A stretch of 43,759 nucleotides of DNA from assembly GCA_945870855.1 (NCBI GenBank), contig CAMBTP010000023.1, positions 1-43,759 on the forward strand. Direction: 5' to 3'. The notes under the pieces are model-generated. The model did not search any database and was not told the origin of the DNA. It was given only the letters and a program-made list of their open reading frames with translations. The DNA comes from Prosthecobacter debontii. GTDB taxonomy: Bacteria > Verrucomicrobiota > Verrucomicrobiia > Verrucomicrobiales > Akkermansiaceae. Both the position numbers and the translations under genes were made by a program. Shown here piece by piece: positions 9,109-17,987 of this stretch (position 1 is the stretch's first letter; each line of letters begins with the position of its first letter).

Positions 9109-10418
9109 ACCTCAGCACGCGCCGCCAATTTCTCCGCCAACTCGGACTCTCCGCCGCTGCCCTGCCGTTCCTGCCCTCGTTGCCATCCATGGCATCCGCA
9201 GCTCCCGGCGCAAAAAACCAGCGCATCATTTTCCTCTTCACGCCTAACGGCACCATCCCGCCGGAGTTCTGGCCGGATGAGGTCGGCCCCGATTTTAAAC
9301 TCAAGCGCATCCTCGCGCCGCTCGAACCATATAAAAGCCGCCTGATGACACTGAAAGGCGTCTGCAACAAAATCCGCGGCGACGGCGACGGACATATGCG
9401 CGGCATCAGTTGCCTGCTCACTGCCGACGAACTCCTTCCCGGTAACATCCAGGGCGGGAGCGACAAACCCGCCGGCTGGGCCAGGAACATCTCAATCGAC
9501 CAAGAAATTCGCAATTTCCTCCAAGCCCGTCCCGAAACCGCCACCCGCTTCGGCTCGCTTGAGCTGGGCGTCGCCGTCCCGAACCGAGCCGACCCATGGA
9601 CGCGCAAAGCCTACGCCGGCTCCAACCAGCCGCTCGCCCCAATCAGCGATCCCTACGCTCTTTTTGAGAAACTCTATGGCTCCGTAAAAGACCGTGAAAA
9701 CCTCGGCAGCGTGCTCGATGAGGTCCACGATGATCTGCGCCGGATCTCCGCTCATGTCGATCCCGAAGAGCGCGCCTTGTTGGAACAACACGCCAGCTTC
9801 GTCCGCGATTTGGAAAAGGATCTGCAAAGTGCCGGCACCCAGAACCTCATCTTCCCGCCACCCGCGCTCCAACCCGGCGTTTCCCTCGACAACGACGGCA
9901 TACCCAAGATCAGCGAAATGCAGATCGACCTCCTCGTCAGTGCCTTCGCCAACGGCATGGCACGTGTCGCCTCCTTGCAATATACCAATAGCGTCGGCCA
10001 GGCACGAATGCGCTGGCTCGATATCCACGAAGACCACCACGGCCTCTCCCATGAGCCTGACAACAATGCCGCCGCGCAGGAGAAGCTTGTGAAAATCAAC
10101 ATCTGGCTCTGCGAGCAGCTCGTCCAGCTGGTCAAAAAGCTCGACGCCATCCCCGAACCCGGCGGCTCCGGCACGCTCCTCGACAACACCACCATAGTAT
10201 GGACTAACGAACTCGGCAAAGGCAACAGCCACAGCCTGGACGACATCCCCTTCGTCCTCGTCGGTGGCGGACTAGGCTTCAAGACTGGCCAATCCCTGCG
10301 CTTCGAAAACGTCGCCCACAACCGCCTCTGGCTCTCCATCGCCCACGCCTTCGGCCACCACATCCCCACATTCGGCCTCCAGGAACTGAGTGCCGGCGGG
10401 CCATTGGCGCTGTCTTGA
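9105..10418 (+). CDS. DUF1552 domain-containing secreted protein
   Basis: A 437-residue protein begins MNLSTRRQFLRQLGLSAAAL, a twin-arginine signal with RR at residues 6-7 and a hydrophobic stretch ending near ASAAPG. The body matches DUF1552, with FLFTPNGTIPPEFWP, early in the mature part, WLDIHEDHHGLSHE in the middle and TTIVWTNELGKGNSHS near the end. DUF1552 belongs to the same broad alkaline-phosphatase/sulfatase-like group as DUF1501. The ATG overlaps the stop of the DUF1592 gene by four bases, so the two are translationally coupled. Export through Tat implies folding, perhaps with a cofactor, before secretion. It converges on the DUF1501 gene; the 48 nt between them contain no clear terminator. 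Confidence 0.92.
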   Translation: MNLSTRRQFLRQLGLSAAALPFLPSLPSMASAAPGAKNQRIIFLFTPNGTIPPEFWPDEVGPDFKLKRILAPLEPYKSRLMTLKGVCNKIRGDGDGHMRGISCLLTADELLPGNIQGGSDKPAGWARNISIDQEIRNFLQARPETATRFGSLELGVAVPNRADPWTRKAYAGSNQPLAPISDPYALFEKLYGSVKDRENLGSVLDEVHDDLRRISAHVDPEERALLEQHASFVRDLEKDLQSAGTQNLIFPPPALQPGVSLDNDGIPKISEMQIDLLVSAFANGMARVASLQYTNSVGQARMRWLDIHEDHHGLSHEPDNNAAAQEKLVKINIWLCEQLVQLVKKLDAIPEPGGSGTLLDNTTIVWTNELGKGNSHSLDDIPFVLVGGGLGFKTGQSLRFENVAHNRLWLSIAHAFGHHIPTFGLQELSAGGPLALS

Positions 10419-10466
10419 GGTGAAAATTATCATCCAAGATAAATTACCAAACGTCGCTACAAGAAC

Positions 10467-11768
10467 TCACCCAAAAATCGAGGTCACCGGCGTGCCTTTG
10501 TCCGCGATTTTGAATGGGCGCTTAGTCGGCGACATCAGCACGAGATCATGAGGAAGTCCTAGTGCGTAGGCGATGGTGGCGTTGAAATCCTGCACGGAGA
10601 CCGTGTCCTTTTTCACCTTGTTGCCTGCGGCATCGGTCTCGCCGTATTTGATACCGCCCTTCACGCCGCCGCCCGCCAGCACGCAACTGAAAGCGTTGGG
10701 ATGGTGGTCGCGGCCGTCCTTGTGCTCCTTCTTAATTTCCGGGGTACGTCCAAATTCGGTGGCTACAACTACTAGCGTATCTTGTAACTTGCCGCGTTTC
10801 TCTAAGTCGATGAGCAGCGCGGCGTAAGCTTGGTCGAACTCTTTGCAGCGCCCTTCCACGGCAGTGAAATTATCGTAGTGCGTGTCCCAGCCGCCGAGCT
10901 GGACTTCCACAAAACGGACACCGTGCTCGACGAGACGCCGCGCGAGTAGGCAGCCCTGTGCAAAGTTTCCGCTGCCGTATAGAGCGCGAGTCTGGGAATC
11001 TTCCTCGCCGAGGTGGAAGGCTTTGAGATCCTTTGAGTCCATTAGTGCGATCGCCTCGCGGTAGAGCTCCTCGTAGGCTTTCACATCGGCGTTTGGGTAG
11101 CGGTTGTGAAACTGCGTGTTGAGCTTGTCGGCGAGGGTAAGACGTCGTGAGAAATCCTCTTTCGAAACCTGATCAGAGCGTTGCGAATCCTGTAATCCCT
11201 GATCCGGGCTTCCGATGGGCGCGGCGGAATATTTGGCACCGAAGAAGCCGCCACTGGTGTGTTCTGGGGAAGTGTTCACCGCCACAAAACCGGGCAGCTC
11301 CGGGTGCAGGCGACCGCCGAGTTTCAGCACCCACGAGCCGATCGCCGGGTGCTTGATCGTGCCGCGCTGGCTGTAACTGGTGTGCATAATGTAGCTGCCC
11401 TGCTCGTGCGCGCCTTGGGTCGAGTTCAGCGAGTTGATGATGCACATCTTATCCGTTACTTCCGCTGTCTTCGGCAAGTAACTGCCGATCTCGATGCCAT
11501 CCGCCTTGGTCGGGATCGCTGTGGTCGGTCCCATCACGTCCTTTTTCTTCGGCTTGGGATCGAAGGTGTCGATGTGGCTCATGCCGCCTGACATGAAAAG
11601 GTAGATCACGTGCTTCGCCTTCGCGCCCTTTGCCGCACCTTCCGCCGCCGCACTCGCGATGGAGGGGCCGAGCATGGGGAAAAGATGCACGCCGAGGTAG
11701 GCGCGCGCGGCGTTGAGCATGAACTGGCGGCGGGTAGGCTCATCGGCTTTGTTGAGGATGCTTTTCAT
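10467..11768 (-). CDS. DUF1501 domain-containing secreted protein (sulfatase-like)
   Basis: A 433-residue protein with a Tat signal: RRQFMLNAARAYLG near residues 13-26, cleavage probably near IASAAAEG. DUF1501 hallmarks are KHVIYLFMSGGMSHIDTFDP (after the signal), EVQLGGWDTHYDNF (middle), TEFGRTPEIKKEHKDGRDHH and SCVLAGGGVKGG (C-terminal). The family is alkaline-phosphatase-superfamily-like and is usually encoded next to a DUF1549/DUF1553 cytochrome-like protein; that partner is at 14299-12383 on the same strand, but here a toxin-antitoxin pair lies between them. Start is the ATG at 11768. The substrate is unknown; many relatives occur in genomes rich in polysaccharide-degrading genes. Confidence 0.92.
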   Translation of the reverse strand: MKSILNKADEPTRRQFMLNAARAYLGVHLFPMLGPSIASAAAEGAAKGAKAKHVIYLFMSGGMSHIDTFDPKPKKKDVMGPTTAIPTKADGIEIGSYLPKTAEVTDKMCIINSLNSTQGAHEQGSYIMHTSYSQRGTIKHPAIGSWVLKLGGRLHPELPGFVAVNTSPEHTSGGFFGAKYSAAPIGSPDQGLQDSQRSDQVSKEDFSRRLTLADKLNTQFHNRYPNADVKAYEELYREAIALMDSKDLKAFHLGEEDSQTRALYGSGNFAQGCLLARRLVEHGVRFVEVQLGGWDTHYDNFTAVEGRCKEFDQAYAALLIDLEKRGKLQDTLVVVATEFGRTPEIKKEHKDGRDHHPNAFSCVLAGGGVKGGIKYGETDAAGNKVKKDTVSVQDFNATIAYALGLPHDLVLMSPTKRPFKIADKGTPVTSIFG

Positions 11769-11780
11769 GGTTTTTTGATG

Positions 11781-12083
11781 TTATTGATTACGCCGATCAA
11801 GTCCGTAACTAGGAAGACGCCGATCATGGCGTAATACTACTAGATAAACAGAATCACCATCCACCTCATAAAGCAAATGGTAAGGGAACTTGATAAGGTT
11901 TGCTCTGCGGAGGCCGCAAGAGTCGAAATGGTTGCTACGGGGATTCTTTTGGATCGAAATAAGGACGAGATCCAATTCAGCCCAGAACGATTGAATAACC
12001 CTTTGTGAGACCTGCGCGTAATATGCGGCGATATCGCGGATATCGGCAGCAAGTTCTGGATGACGGACGATCGGCATGGTCAT
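11781..12083 (-). CDS. RelE/ParE-family toxin of a type II toxin-antitoxin module
   Basis: The 100-residue protein has the ParE/RelE layout: helical N-terminus (ELAADIRDIAAYYAQ), a central NPRSNHFDSCGLRRANL stretch and strands FPYHLLYEVDGDSVYLVVL ending in RHDRRLPSYG. Such toxins act on ribosome-bound mRNA (RelE) or gyrase (ParE); the sequence alone does not decide which. The ATG at 12083 overlaps the antitoxin stop by four bases (ATGA); a second ATG two codons later is also possible. It ends 12 nt before the DUF1501 start, so DUF1501 could be co-transcribed from the module's promoter. Confidence 0.85.
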   Translation of the reverse strand: MTMPIVRHPELAADIRDIAAYYAQVSQRVIQSFWAELDLVLISIQKNPRSNHFDSCGLRRANLIKFPYHLLYEVDGDSVYLVVLRHDRRLPSYGLDRRNQ

Positions 12084-12289
12084 GGGCGCCCGCAGGCCTT
12101 CCAGAATTCCTCTTCGGACAAGCCATCGACCTTCCCGGATTTAAGATCATCAAGACGCCTCATGGCTTCTTCGTCGCTCACATAATGAGGTGTGGGATCG
12201 AAATCCTCCAAAAGCGACGAGATCAGCTCGACACGATCCAGCCGATCCAATTTCGAGGCTTCCTTGAGCAATACCGCGACGTTTGACAT
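12080..12289 (-). CDS. Addiction-module antitoxin
   Basis: A 69-residue acidic protein directly upstream of the toxin, in the usual antitoxin-first order with a four-base overlap. The N-terminal half (KLDRLDRVELISSLLEDF) resembles the short addiction-module antitoxins that pair with RelE/ParE toxins; the C-terminal half (LSEEEFWKACGRP) would be the toxin-binding tail. There is no obvious strong DNA-binding fold beyond the short N-terminal helices. The 93 nt upstream (12290-12382) should hold the module's promoter, and contain a small inverted repeat TGAAAT-TCCG-ATTTCA at 12369-12384. Confidence 0.8.
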   Translation of the reverse strand: MSNVAVLLKEASKLDRLDRVELISSLLEDFDPTPHYVSDEEAMRRLDDLKSGKVDGLSEEEFWKACGRP

Positions 12290-12382
12290 GATTTTAAAAT
12301 AATGGAAATCCCGATATTTTCCAGCGCATAATTTTCACACTAGGGTCCGTGAGCGTCATGTGTGTCCGATGAAATTCCGATT

Positions 12383-14299
12383 TCATTGCAGAAAGAGGAA
12401 TTCCGAGGACATGACCAACGAGGCGACGATGTTGCGATATCCCTCCTCGCCACGTAATTTGACCTCCTCCTTCATCCAGCCCATCTCTTCTTCGGTGGGT
12501 GGGCGATTCAAGATTGCGAGGTAGATGCGCCGGATTTTCTCCCCTTCGGTGCCGGCTCCCTCAAGACTCTTGTAAACGTGGGCAGCGGAGTTTCCGACGA
12601 GTTGGCGCTGGACGTATCCGTTCATCATAGAAAGCACTTGGCCGACGTTCGGTTCCTTGCTCGCGCCATCGACCACCTCGCGGTCAGATGCTCCAAAGAG
12701 GTAGAGGAAATGCTCGCGAGGTGCGGGCGAAGGTAACTCAGAAGCCCGCACCGGAGAATCCCTGCCGTATGTCTGCACAGGAGCCATCCCCATCGACATG
12801 GACTCATCTTTCTTGCCCTTTTTACCACCGCCGGTTTTTACCATGACTAGGAAGTCTTTAAAATACTTACGAACCTCCTCCTCCGAATTGAGCGCCAGCA
12901 CATCATCGGAGAGTTGTGTCATATCCATCTGCCCGACTAACACCGGATTGCCTCCCACGAAGATTCGGTTGTCGGCGGTGCGGACAGGTTTCTTGTCGGG
13001 ATCACCGCTGGTGAGAGTGATGAGGGAGTCCCAAATCTGCTCCGAGGAAAGGCGGGCGATCTTGCGCCCGTGGAAATCATCGCCACCTTCGAGAGTGGAG
13101 GAATTTGGGTTCGTTGCGAACTGGAATGTCCGCGTCAGCATCAGAACATGCTGGAAGGCGCGCAGGTCGTAATTAAGATCATGCATCAGCTTCGCAATCT
13201 GACTCATCAATTCAGGATGAGCGGTCTTCTTGGACTCAATGTAATCATCCACGGGTTCGTAAATCCCCTTGCCCATGATGCGCTGCCACATGCGGTTTGC
13301 CATCACAGCGGGAAACTGCTCGCCCGTTCTTGTGACGATCCAGTCCGCGAATTGCACACGCCCGTCTCCCTCCGCTTTTTTGTCCGACATGCGGACTGTT
13401 TTTCCGAAGGGTGTTTTCGCTCCCAAATTTTCACCCGGATCGGCATCGCGGTATTGGTAATCCGAGGGAAGCTGGATCATGCCTTTGCCACCGCCACTGA
13501 GGGACATGCCGTAAATCCTATCCCAGAAAAGCTGGGCGACGCGGTAATCCTCACCGCGGTTTTCCTGGTCGGACTGATACTCCCTCCAGAGACCGCTCAT
13601 GTATTGCTCATTCTGCTGATACTGTCCCTCGGTGAAGGCGGCGAGGTGGTAGAAATCCTTGCGCTCGGTTTTTCCAAAAGGATCGTCATGGCACTGCGCA
13701 CACTCCATGCGGGAGCCAAGGAAAATGCGCATGGTGTTCGAGAGGTTGTCGAGCGGCATCCCGCGGTCGATCGTGTAGTAGCCAACGGACGCGGTTTTCG
13801 GATCCCAGCCGTTTCCAGAACTCGCGACAAGGGAAGTTACGAAATCATCCCATGGCATATTGTCATCCATCGCCTTGCGGATCCAGTTGCGGTAAGGCTC
13901 GTTCGTCGCCTGGCTGCCCTGACGACCGTCTCGCAGGCGAAGCAGGTCGAACGCCCAGTTGGTCATGTGGCTAGAGTAGCCTTGGGATTTCATCAGGTAA
14001 GCCACCAGTTCCTCGCGCTTTGCCGGGTCTTCGATTTCGATAAAAGCCAAGGCCTCCTCCGCCGTCGGGATGCGTCCGATGGCGACCAGAAACGCCCGCC
14101 GCATGAAGGTGGCGTCGTTGGTTACTTCAGGGACCGATAGCTTCTTGCTGCGATAAAAGGACGCGATCTGGCGGTCGATCTCCAAAGCAGATTTGCGCAG
14201 GAACTCGATATCATCCCCGGGCTTCGGCGCGACCTCTGCCCGAACGGAGACTTGCAGAGATATGGATGCAGCGAGAAAGCACGTAATATACGACTTCAT
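12383..14299 (-). CDS. DUF1549/DUF1553 secreted cytochrome-like protein
   Basis: The 638-residue protein starts at ATG 14299 with a Sec signal peptide (MKSYITCFLAASISLQVSVR, cleavage near AEVAPK). DUF1549 fills the N-terminal half, with FLVAIGRIPTAEEA and the heme-binding-like ECAQCHDDPFG motif. DUF1553 fills the C-terminal half, with ADWIVTRTGEQFPAVMANRMW, MHDLNYDLRAFQHVL and, near the end, YLAILNRPPTEEEM. A Gly/Lys/Met-rich insert (GGGKKGKKDESMSMGMAP) interrupts the DUF1553 part. The family is the standing partner of DUF1501 proteins. The protein lacks the separate N-terminal cytochrome domain that longer family members carry. Confidence 0.9.
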   Translation of the reverse strand: MKSYITCFLAASISLQVSVRAEVAPKPGDDIEFLRKSALEIDRQIASFYRSKKLSVPEVTNDATFMRRAFLVAIGRIPTAEEALAFIEIEDPAKREELVAYLMKSQGYSSHMTNWAFDLLRLRDGRQGSQATNEPYRNWIRKAMDDNMPWDDFVTSLVASSGNGWDPKTASVGYYTIDRGMPLDNLSNTMRIFLGSRMECAQCHDDPFGKTERKDFYHLAAFTEGQYQQNEQYMSGLWREYQSDQENRGEDYRVAQLFWDRIYGMSLSGGGKGMIQLPSDYQYRDADPGENLGAKTPFGKTVRMSDKKAEGDGRVQFADWIVTRTGEQFPAVMANRMWQRIMGKGIYEPVDDYIESKKTAHPELMSQIAKLMHDLNYDLRAFQHVLMLTRTFQFATNPNSSTLEGGDDFHGRKIARLSSEQIWDSLITLTSGDPDKKPVRTADNRIFVGGNPVLVGQMDMTQLSDDVLALNSEEEVRKYFKDFLVMVKTGGGKKGKKDESMSMGMAPVQTYGRDSPVRASELPSPAPREHFLYLFGASDREVVDGASKEPNVGQVLSMMNGYVQRQLVGNSAAHVYKSLEGAGTEGEKIRRIYLAILNRPPTEEEMGWMKEEVKLRGEEGYRNIVASLVMSSEFLFLQ

Positions 14300-14454
14300 A
14301 ATCTGTTCCTAAACATACGTTTTAGATTGAGTCGGTCAATAAGACATTTTTTAAGGAATGTTTCAGGAGACGGGGATCACAAAGGAGGAAAACTGCACAC
14401 TCTTTCCCAGCATGCCGCCAAGTGTCCGCGCCGATATTCTTCCTAAAATCGTAG

Positions 14455-16380
14455 TCACCCCCGCCCCTTAGCATCTTCTTCGATCCATTTCCACAGCGAG
14501 GCGAGACTGTCTGCGACCATCTTCTTCGCGGCAGAGAGATCTCCACCTACAGCGGATTTCCCGAAGAGATAGAATTTGATCTTCGGTTCGGTGCCGGAGG
14601 GCCGCACTGCGAACGACCTACCATCAGCAAGATCGAAGAATAGCATCTTTTCCTTTGGCAGGAGATCACCTTCCTGATCGTAGATGTCCAGCGCAGAGAA
14701 ATCACGGAAACGGGTGACCTCGGAACCATCAATTTCCTGAGGCGGATTCGCGGCATAAGAGTTGGCTAGCGCTTGGATCTTTGCCGCGCCATCTGCGCCC
14801 TCCATGGCCAAGGATTTTCCCACCTCAAGGTAGTAACCGAATTCGGAATAGATATCATCAAGCAATTCCGGCAAGGTTTTACGGACTGATTTCGCATACG
14901 CCGCGACTTCCGCAAACATCAGGGTCGCGCCGTTAGCGTCTTTATCGCGCACGGCATCGGAGCCGAGATAGCCGTAACTTTCCTCGCCGCCGAAAACGAA
15001 AAACCGTGAAAAATCGAGGCGCAATTTCCGTGTTTGTTCCTGCGTGAGCGAGCGATAGTCGCCCTTCTTATCGGCAGGAATCGCGTCCTCGTATTTCTGA
15101 AGTTTCGCAGCGATATATTTGAAACCGGTCAACGTATCCACAACAGCGACGCCGAAGGAATTAGCGATCGCGCTTTGTAGTTCGGTGGTGACAAACGTTT
15201 TCACAAGCACAGCTCGGCTGCGGTTTGAGTTGGTGAGCCAACCAAGCTCGAAACATGTCTTAAGACGATACCACGCCATCAGCGAGCCGATCTGATTTCC
15301 TGTTAGAAGAACCATTTTTCCGGCCGAATCGCGCACGGCGACACCCATGCGATCAGCGTCTGGGTCAGTGCCGACAACGATCTCCGCGCCGCTTTTCTCA
15401 GCGAGCGCGATGGCCATCGAGAGCGCAGGGCCATTCTCTGGATTCGGTGATTCCACCGTGGGGAAACGTCCATCCTGGATGTCTTGCTCGGGAACTGTTA
15501 GAACCTCAAAGCCGAGTCCACACAGCATCGGCACGTTGATGTGGCCGCCGGTGCCGTGGAGGTTAGTGAAAACGATTTTTGCCGGGGATGTCTCCAACAG
15601 CGCGGGCTGTAGAAGTAATGTCTTGAGCAACTCGACATACTCCGCATCGAAGTCCGCGCCCAGAGTTCTGACCTTGCCGTGTTGATCGGCCGGCAGCGGT
15701 TCGTAGCGCTCGCTGGTGAGCGCGTTCACCTCTTTGATGATTGCCGTGGCATGCGGTTCCACGATCTGGCCACCGTCGTTGAAATACGCCTTGAAGCCGC
15801 AGTCGTGTGCGGGATTGTGGCTCGCCGTGATCACCACCCCGGAATCACAACGGAGCTGGCGCACCGCGAAGGATAGCTGCGGCGTCGAGCGCGGGCCATC
15901 GAAAACATACGCGTCGCAGCCGAGGTCGGCACAGACCTTCGCGCAGAAGTCGGCGAAGTCTTTGGAGAAATGGCGGGTGTCGTGAGCGAAGGCCATTACT
16001 GGCCGTTTCCCCTCACCTTTGAAGGCTTTCACATAAGCCACCAAGCCACGCACCGCACGCGAGACGTTGTAGTAATTCATCGATGCGGTGCCGACACACG
16101 GAAACTCCGGCCTGTCGTTCGGGCCGCCATTTGCCTGCTCCGAAGCGGTCACGGTGCGACCAATCGTGCGACCGCGCAGGCCACCGGTGCCAAAGGCAAG
16201 TGTTTTGAAAAAGCGGTCGTTCAGCTCGGAAAAATTTTCGGCGGCGACGAGTTCCTTTACAGATTTCATCGCCAAGTCACTGGCGGCGCCAGCGAGGAGT
16301 GATTCGATGTTTTGTTTCGAAGATTCGAGAAGTTGGCCGTTGGTCACGGCGGCGGCTAGTTGTTGCCGGAGGTCTTTCAT
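14455..16380 (-). CDS. Phosphohexomutase (phosphoglucomutase/phosphomannomutase family)
   Basis: A 641-residue cytoplasmic enzyme of the alpha-D-phosphohexomutase superfamily, moving phosphate between C1 and C6 of hexose phosphates. The catalytic phosphoserine is Ser187 in VVITASHNPAHDCG. The Mg-binding loop is GTDPDADRMGV, the sugar-binding loop FVFGGEESYGYLGSD, and the phosphate-binding loop RPSGTEPKIKFYLFG near the C-terminus. The length and the early FGTGGLRGRTIG segment fit the PgcA-type phosphoglucomutases of Firmicutes, Bacteroidetes and Verrucomicrobia. Its ATG at 16380 overlaps the stop of the upstream metal-permease gene by four bases, so it is translationally coupled to a transporter that has no obvious metabolic link. 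Substrate preference cannot be read from sequence. Confidence 0.92.
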   Translation of the reverse strand: MKDLRQQLAAAVTNGQLLESSKQNIESLLAGAASDLAMKSVKELVAAENFSELNDRFFKTLAFGTGGLRGRTIGRTVTASEQANGGPNDRPEFPCVGTASMNYYNVSRAVRGLVAYVKAFKGEGKRPVMAFAHDTRHFSKDFADFCAKVCADLGCDAYVFDGPRSTPQLSFAVRQLRCDSGVVITASHNPAHDCGFKAYFNDGGQIVEPHATAIIKEVNALTSERYEPLPADQHGKVRTLGADFDAEYVELLKTLLLQPALLETSPAKIVFTNLHGTGGHINVPMLCGLGFEVLTVPEQDIQDGRFPTVESPNPENGPALSMAIALAEKSGAEIVVGTDPDADRMGVAVRDSAGKMVLLTGNQIGSLMAWYRLKTCFELGWLTNSNRSRAVLVKTFVTTELQSAIANSFGVAVVDTLTGFKYIAAKLQKYEDAIPADKKGDYRSLTQEQTRKLRLDFSRFFVFGGEESYGYLGSDAVRDKDANGATLMFAEVAAYAKSVRKTLPELLDDIYSEFGYYLEVGKSLAMEGADGAAKIQALANSYAANPPQEIDGSEVTRFRDFSALDIYDQEGDLLPKEKMLFFDLADGRSFAVRPSGTEPKIKFYLFGKSAVGGDLSAAKKMVADSLASLWKWIEEDAKGRG

Positions 16381-17231
16381 GATTGATGTTTGCGGAGAAA
16401 TTTCGGGGAAAGCAGACCGTATTTAGGGCTGAAGAGATAGGCCAAAATAAACAGCAGCCCCAAAAGAATCACAATCGTCGGGCCGGGAGGTAAACCAAGC
16501 GGGCCGGAGATCATCACGGCAATAACCGAACCTACTCCGCCAATCAGTCCCCCACCCCAGAATAGCGCGGGAGTTTTATCGGTAAGCAGGGAGACCGTCG
16601 CGGCGGGCGTGACAAGCAAGCCGACGGAAAGCACGCAGCCCACCGCTTGGAGCGAGGAAACGAGTGCTAGCACGAGCATTCCGAAAACAAGGTATTGCAT
16701 CGCTCTGACAGGCACACCCTGAGCGGCGGCGACGTTCGGTTCGAACAGCGTGAGTAACAACGGACGCATCAGCAGGTTCGTGGCGAGCAAGATCACGGAG
16801 CCGATGGAAAACGCGATCCACAGATCCGTATTTCCGACTGCAAGAATATCGCCAAACAACCAGTGCTCCAACTCGGATCGAGTGTCGAGCTTGGGCAGGA
16901 TCGCGACGCCTGCCGCGAAGGCCGCCGTGTAGAGCACAGCCAGCGAAGTCCCCTCCGCCACACGTTTCCCCCGCGCTACCGCTACAGCTCCTAAGCCTAC
17001 GAGCAACGCCGCGAACATCGCTCCGAAGAATGCGTTCCACTGGCTAAGGACACCGGTGATCAAAATCCCCACCGCGATCCCCGGCAACATTGTGTGAGAC
17101 AGCGCGGAGACCGAAAGCGCGTTGCGCCGCAGCACCACGAAGCCACTGAAAAAGCCGTTGGTGAAACCGATGAACGCCGCCGCCGCGAGTGCGCGTTGGT
17201 AAAAGGGACTGGCTAACAGTTCTTCGATCAT
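16377..17231 (-). CDS. Metal ABC transporter permease (ABC-3/ZnuB type)
   Basis: A 284-residue hydrophobic protein with about eight or nine membrane segments and family features such as LSHTMLPGIAVGILI (early), NLLMRPLLLTLFEPNVAAAQG (middle) and VGCVLSVGLLVTPAATVSLL. This family forms the membrane channel of Zn, Mn or Fe uptake systems. It starts 9 nt after the stop of the ATPase gene, and its 3' end overlaps the phosphohexomutase start. The metal cannot be assigned from the permease alone. The periplasmic metal-binding protein (ZnuA/MntC type) that these systems need is not next to it. Confidence 0.9.
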   Translation of the reverse strand: MIEELLASPFYQRALAAAAFIGFTNGFFSGFVVLRRNALSVSALSHTMLPGIAVGILITGVLSQWNAFFGAMFAALLVGLGAVAVARGKRVAEGTSLAVLYTAAFAAGVAILPKLDTRSELEHWLFGDILAVGNTDLWIAFSIGSVILLATNLLMRPLLLTLFEPNVAAAQGVPVRAMQYLVFGMLVLALVSSLQAVGCVLSVGLLVTPAATVSLLTDKTPALFWGGGLIGGVGSVIAVMISGPLGLPPGPTIVILLGLLFILAYLFSPKYGLLSPKFLRKHQS

Positions 17232-17240
17232 AAAACGGGA

Positions 17241-17987
17241 TTAGAAGGTTTCGGAAATTATCTTCGGTGTCAGCACTTCACCTACCGCACCGAACGCCAC
17301 CTGATTCGTATTTAGGACAAGCACCTCGTCGAAAAGAGTTTGGGCGGAGACGAGATCGTGGTGCGAGGCGATGATCAGCCGTCCATCCTTCGCGAGCTTC
17401 GCCAGCAACTCGCCAAGCAACGTGGCCGCAGTGCGGTCAAGGCCAGTGAACGGCTCGTCTAACAGAAGCACATGTGCCTCCTGCGCCAGAGCACGAGCTA
17501 GAAAAGCTCGTTGCTGCTGTCCTCCGGAAAGCTCGCGAATCTGCCTATCCTGAAGGTCTATCATGTTCAAGGAATCGAGCGCTGCGTCAACGGCACGCTT
17601 GTCGTCTTCGGAAAATTTCCGCCACCAACCTGTCTGTGGATAACGTCCCATCTCCACCAGCCCACGCACTGTGATCGGAAACGACCAATCAACCTCCTCC
17701 CGCTGCGGTAGGTAGGCAAACTCGCGAGACCATTTTTTCACCGAAGTCCCCCGCCAACGGATTTCACCGGAGTTTCTTGGCACAAGCCCGGCGATGGCTT
17801 TGAGCAAAGTCGATTTCCCCGCGCCGTTCGGGCCGATCAACGCCACTCGGTTGCCGCAGGAAGTCGCCATGGAAACACCTCGAAGCGCAAGGATGTCCCG
17901 ATAGGAAACCGAGAGCCCCTCGATCACCAACTCGTGGTGATGACCGTGGTGCGCACAGCAATCGTGATGTCCCTTCTCCTCTTTCAA
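17241..17987 (-). CDS. Metal ABC transporter ATP-binding protein with His/Cys-rich N-terminus
   Basis: A 248-residue ABC ATPase with Walker A GPNGAGKSTLLKAI, Q-loop region YLPQREEVDW, signature LSGGQQQRAFLARALA, Walker B LLLDEPFTGLD and switch His in IIASHHDL. YLPQ...VDWSFP is typical of Zn/Mn importers. Before the ABC fold is an extra segment, residues 7-18, with seven His and two Cys (HHDCCAHHGHHH), a likely metal-binding sensor or buffer on the cytoplasmic side. The start is TTG at 17987, overlapping the TGA of the upstream small gene; there is no ATG before the ABC core. It energises the permease encoded next. Confidence 0.9.
   Translation of the reverse strand: MKEEKGHHDCCAHHGHHHELVIEGLSVSYRDILALRGVSMATSCGNRVALIGPNGAGKSTLLKAIAGLVPRNSGEIRWRGTSVKKWSREFAYLPQREEVDWSFPITVRGLVEMGRYPQTGWWRKFSEDDKRAVDAALDSLNMIDLQDRQIRELSGGQQQRAFLARALAQEAHVLLLDEPFTGLDRTAATLLGELLAKLAKDGRLIIASHHDLVSAQTLFDEVLVLNTNQVAFGAVGEVLTPKIISETF

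Noticed and set aside
9492..10232. Minus-strand open frame of 246 codons
   Set aside because: Antisense to the DUF1552 gene, with no start context or motif.
13070..14140. Long plus-strand open frame (356 codons)
   Set aside because: It is antisense to the DUF1549 gene, has no recognisable domain, and is explained by third-position composition of the real gene.
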